DNA from: Lates calcarifer | Taxonomy: Eukaryota > Chordata > Actinopteri > Centropomidae | Direction of reading: 5' to 3' | Length of the DNA: 64,000 nucleotides | NCBI RefSeq assembly: GCF_001640805.2 | Contig: NC_066848.1 | Location: 12,820,592 to 12,884,591, forward strand | Shown here: positions 59,521 to 64,000 of the stretch, one piece after another | Position numbering within the stretch: position 1 is the stretch's first letter | Layout: each line of letters starts with the position of its first letter | Program-made: the position numbers and the translations under genes | Notes under the pieces: model-generated | What the model was told of the DNA's origin: nothing | Seen by the model: only the letters and a program-made list of their open reading frames with translations | The model's database searches: none

Positions 59521-62500
59521 CAAAACACATGTAAATCCTTTAAAAGACACACATCAAAGCAAACACCTCCACAATCCTCTCACTAACTATGATGTGCTTT
59601 TGAGATGCTGCTCCAGGTTATCAATAACTAGTAATACTGCTGTGATTATTCTCTTCAACAAAGACCTTGGTGGACAACAACAGCACTGTTCATCAGCTAT
59701 TTAAACAGCCCTTCACTGCAGTGTCATGGGGTTGAATGTGTTTTTTTTTTTTTTTTATTTTACTGTAAATGGATTCTACACAGCAGGAGGCACAGTGTAA
59801 GGGAAAACTCTGTGAGTAGTGTGACAGGGAGGGCTGTTTTGAAGTTGGTTTTCTTGCTCTCATAATCCACCTACTCAAACCCCTCTGGAAGGAGGTAAAG
59901 CTCTGTGCTGAAGAAACACAGCTGTTTGAAGCCTGACAGCCAAAGAGAAACACCACAGTGCAAAGATGAGCATATTTGGAATACTAAAATTACATTTAAA
60001 ATGGTGCATTTACTCTACCGCCTCAATGTCATTCACAATAATAGTCAAGTAAATAGTAGCAACCTGCATGACAGTTAAAGTTATAGTATATCCAAGTACA
60101 AATGAAGTAACCATGAATGTCACTCCAGTGTTGCACCCTGTGAAGTCTTCTCACTGTTCATCAGGAACAGATTCCCATGGGTTTACTATACAGTGTTTCA
60201 TATATGCAGCTCTTCAAATAGCAATGGCTGATGAACAGAGTTAATTAGCAAGCGGCAGGATGGCTCTGGGGTTTATGTAATATTACACCCACTCCGTCAG
60301 GCCAGATTAGCCCATAACAGAGGGGAAAAGGGCATGAACAAGCAAATGAACAAGGGAAATAAAGGAACAGATTCCTTCCAGTTTGGCCGATTGCCAAGAA
60401 TTGACATAGCCCATGTAGAAATCCTAGCAAACCTACTAGATTTAATTCTCATGAACATCTGTCTATACAGAATTTTTTTAAAAAAAGACTAATCTTTTGT
60501 ACATGTGAGTGCTTTGCTGCAGTTCAGTACTGATTTGCTGCCTAAATGAATATATTCAGCAGCTACTTTTGAAACATCTGCAGGGCATTTAGCAATCACA
60601 GGGAGAACCATGACTTTAGACCTTGAGTTGAGCGCCACCCACTGTGATGGGGCATTAAAGAGGAACCTCAACCCTCGACTGACCCCATACACACAAGGGA
60701 GTCAGACTGACCTTGGAATACATATAAAACTCAAATGCATGCACACACACACTCATACAGGTAATGCAGATTCAGTGGCTCCATTCCAGTCAGTGAGCAT
60801 GGCTCAGCAACGACATGCACCTTTATACTCTAAAGAGAGACTGCAAAGGAAGGATAAGAGGAAATGATGATTTGACCTTCAATGGACACTTACTAAGATA
60901 ACTCAAAAGGAAAACTGTTTCTATTCTAGGCTGTCTCAGAGAAAGAAGTATAAAGCATCAACAGTGATAAAAACTGATGAGCAAAGACAAAAATCATTTC
61001 CCGTTATGTGTGGTAATGCAAAGTGTAAACACAAACAGCACCCATTATAATTGGAATGTGACCAGATGCAGCTTACATTGCAACTGACTCTCAACCAGGT
61101 GTAAATAAAATCTCCACTGTGCATTTGTATTTCCAAAAGCAATTAACTAATAACATCATGCACTGCAGGAAACATAGCAGCTGTAAAGCTGGCTAATACA
61201 AAGACTGCAAAAATGAGCTGTCACTGTTTGATGCTTCCTTGATGAGTTGTAAAACGATTACCCTTTTCATGTCAAATGAAAAACGCTGTAAATTCAGGCT
61301 CTTCAGTGTCATGTCTAATGACCACATGTTGTTGCTTAGAATACCATCTCCCTACTTTCAGCGTACTTTGTATTGTGTGTGCAAAAACATGATCTGATCA
61401 CAGTGAGAACATGACAAGAATGTGCATAATACCAGATGTAACTATAATATTCATCATAAGATTTGTCATAATCATAGAACTGCATGTTACCAACAGGTTT
61501 AACTCTTAATTGTTAGACATATATACCAGAGTAAAAGATAACTTCACAGAAAATAATCAGCTGGAGAACAACTCATTATGATTACTGTACTGAGAGATCG
61601 ATGTAAAGTCAAAAATAGGGAGAAACAACACTCAAGAGTCAAAATGCCAGTATAAATATGTTTGCATATTTATAATGTGTCTCTGAGATGACAAGATGGC
61701 TGTATCTGCACCGCCAGACAACTGTGAAATCTTTTTCAATTTCCATCTATTTTTCTGCCAGCTTTCTTTAGCTACTGACGCCTATGCCACAATGTCTTTT
61801 TTTCTCGTCATCCTTTATTTGGAGATCCTTGATCAAACAGGTTCTTTAATCAAAGTGTTATCGGACTGTTACTCAAGGGTTTGTGTCTCACCTGGGACAG
61901 GAATGGAGTTTCCCCAAGGCAGGTAAGGTCTTTGTGGGCTGTCCAGAGCAACCAGAGCCCACTGTGAACAAGCTGTGCAGTCCTTTCATGAAGTCTATCA
62001 AAAAATAGGTTGGAAAGCAAAATGACACTGCTTTTATGTGAGGCAAATGAAAACAAATGCAATTACGTTGCTTCAGATGTGCCTGGCAATGATGTTTTGT
62101 AAATCTGGCCATAAACCCATATACTGAGTTAAGCATTCAAAAGGACGTGAAGAGAGGTGAGAGGAGGTCTAGTGATAAGTGGTACCTGCTCCACATCATC
62201 TTCCCTGTGTCTGTCTCTTGCCTTTCTCAGTCTTTCTCCACTCAGGCATTTCTTCCTCACAGTTCACCACCTACTAAAGAAAAATGGGTGCAGGGACATA
62301 AATGGGACCCAGGTGCTCCTCATCGTTTTATAGACGTTTCACTTCACCTCTTCCCACCACTCAGCTCACTTGCGCCTGCTTCCCACATACTGATTGACAG
62401 CACATGCTGGAATGGTATGATACTGCCTGCTTGATAGCTTCATGATTCTCACACTTTTAATTCTATTATTTTTCTCCCTGACTTGTACAATAACTTAGAC

Positions 62501-64000
62501 AAAGGAAGAAGGGTTAAAAACAACCTCATTTAAATAATCCTATAGTAGAGAAAGGACACATTTACATAACCACAAGCTGGATTCCACTCGAGGCACTGGA
62601 TGCCGTGACTGCATCTTTGGATTTGTATCCATCTCTTAAAATGGGCTGTAGAAATCACACTCTTTTCTCGAAAATAAGTACCAGAAGTGAGTCTGCTTCC
62701 TTTAGAAATACAAGGATTCACTGTATCCTAAAATGATTCAAAGCATGGTGGCTTTAAGTAAAATTAAATCTTAAGTACATTCTATTATATTTCTATTACT
62801 GTTTGGATATGCCGACCCAATGTGTATCCTTCCTTACAGCAACATTCCTCTGCAAAGGCTTTTGACTTATGCTGCCTTCATGTGCAGAGCCCTCAGTATC
62901 ACAGCCTGATCAAAGCAGTGACTAACCCTCAATGAGACAAGGCCGGAAGATCTCCAGATAGATGAATAGATTAGCATCATTAATGGCAGTGACACAGGGA
63001 TTTAATTGTGGCTCTTGTATTCTGGCTAGCATGATCCCCAGGCTATCTCTCAGTGGTGAAGCGCAGCCGACTCCAGCAGTCACAAAAAGGCAGGGCTGAG
63101 TGATTGGCTGAGATGTTAATTTCATAGAGCTATATCCATGGCTACACTTCCATTTCATTTGGAGAGATTATGCTTGTTCATCTAGTTGCGTCCACTTGAC
63201 AAGCAAGCTAATTATCAGTGGCTGGGACTTAACCAAAGATCGCCGGATTACTCATGCAGCAAAAAACTGAAGGAGCTTTGTTGTGTATCTTAAGAAGCAA
63301 AGAAAAAATAGGAGGTAAAGCACTGTGAACCAGAATGATGAATGATAATGGCTTCACTGGTATTTGGTACTGATGCTTGGAACAGTGTAAAACATGTCGC
63401 CAATTCTGAATAATGGTTATGATGGTATCACCTTGCCGAGAAAGTTACTTCTTATAGACTTAAAAAGACACATTGCAACGTTTAAATGTAGACCACAGAC
63501 CACAGCTTGGCAAAGATAACAGTGTCTCTGCACTGTGCACATATAAATGAAATGAAACAACACTCTTAACTGAAAACCAAAATTACTTCATCATTTTCTC
63601 TAAACAGTGGTGTATCTTTGCTCAAATTTGAGTCAAGTGTGAGACAATCAAGGATTGGATGTCATGCGTAGAGGTGGCTCTGTTGGTTGAGTGACTTCTA
63701 TTATGCCAAACAAACTTAATCGATGGCAGAGAAGTATCTCAGAGAATATGAAGGTTTATTCAATAATACTGAGTGCTATAAAACAAGATCACCAAATAAG
63801 CTTTGTGATAGAACTGTGGCTCTCATGACTGCTTCTACTTTAACCTCTTCCTTTCTTTCTTTTTCTTCACTGGACTATCAAATTCCCACAGATGTGAGAG
63901 CAGAAGATCAAGCAAAAGAAAGCATCAGAGATAAGAGGAGAAAATGCCACATGACAGCACAAGGGAGGCCTATTTAATTTGCCCGGACCAAAGCATGACC
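59521..64000. other. Intron 2 segment to the right edge, no gene seen
   Basis: T-run at 59741-59756 and a short AC tract near 60740-60752. A dense non-repetitive block at 62930-63260 with homeodomain-type cores (CATTAATGG, CTAATTATC) is a conserved-element candidate. An exon-like interval with both splice signals on minus (61892-61938) is noted separately. No grid1 exon 2 or exon 1 sequence was seen. Confidence 0.5.
59741..59756. repeat. T16 homopolymer
   Basis: Uninterrupted T-run. Confidence 0.9.

Larger units (their letters stand above)
4701..64000 (-). other. grid1: grid1 intron 2 (at least 59.3 kb, incomplete)
   Basis: Everything to the right of the exon reads as one intron of the same minus-strand gene, because no further grid1 coding sequence is visible up to the right edge. 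The previous exon should encode residues ending in a glutamate-alanine split codon. I looked for such a donor with a coding lead and did not find one. Human GRID1 also has very long early introns. A short divergent or alternative exon could still hide here, so 'one intron' is an inference. Confidence 0.75.

Noticed and set aside
63655..63710. tRNA-like GTGGCTCTGTTGGTTGAGTG on plus
   Set aside because: No B box at the proper distance and no cloverleaf could be drawn.
1..64000. CRISPR array, operon, phage or other prokaryotic system
   Set aside because: No tightly packed ORFs, no spaced direct repeats and no Shine-Dalgarno pattern. The introns, microsatellites and fish repeats show a vertebrate nuclear genome.

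Overview
This window looks like teleost fish nuclear DNA, most likely percomorph. It is AT-rich and full of microsatellites. It carries degraded Tc1-like transposons, a TTAA-flanked fish MITE present twice, and several interspersed repeats I recognise from fish genomes. The only protein-coding sequence I can support is one exon at 4416-4700 on the minus strand. It encodes part of the amino-terminal domain of the delta-1 ionotropic glutamate receptor (grid1, GluD1). It has consensus splice sites and is phase 1 at both ends. By my recollection of the human gene it corresponds to coding exon 3, about residues 80-173.

Layout. Positions 1-4415 are the start of the downstream intron (intron 3, transcribed right to left). 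Positions 4416-4700 are the exon. Positions 4701-64000 are intron 2, at least 59.3 kb and open at the right edge. I saw no sequence encoding exon 2 or exon 1, and no other recognisable gene, rRNA, tRNA, snRNA or miRNA on either strand. The other ORFs are short, low-complexity or unrecognised, and I treat them as chance.

Intron 2 contents. Microsatellites and homopolymer runs are scattered throughout. Copies of an 'attaatcgat' repeat lie in both introns. Two copies of one TTAA-type MITE lie at about 21.46 and 25.57 kb. Decayed Tc1-like transposons lie at 27.1-28.3 kb (both inverted ends visible) and 45.9-46.8 kb. An abundant but unclassified fish repeat lies at 50.67-51.42 kb. SINE-like pieces lie at 21.9-22.1 and 59.46-59.52 kb. 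Between these are repeat-poor, textured stretches that could be conserved non-coding or enhancer elements of this neuronal gene. That is inference and needs alignment.

The most interesting signal is at 49316/49315 on the minus (sense) strand. A long pyrimidine tract, an AG-free zone and a near-consensus branch site end in CCAG followed directly by GTAAG. This is the architecture of a recursive (ratchet) splice site inside a very long neuronal-gene intron.
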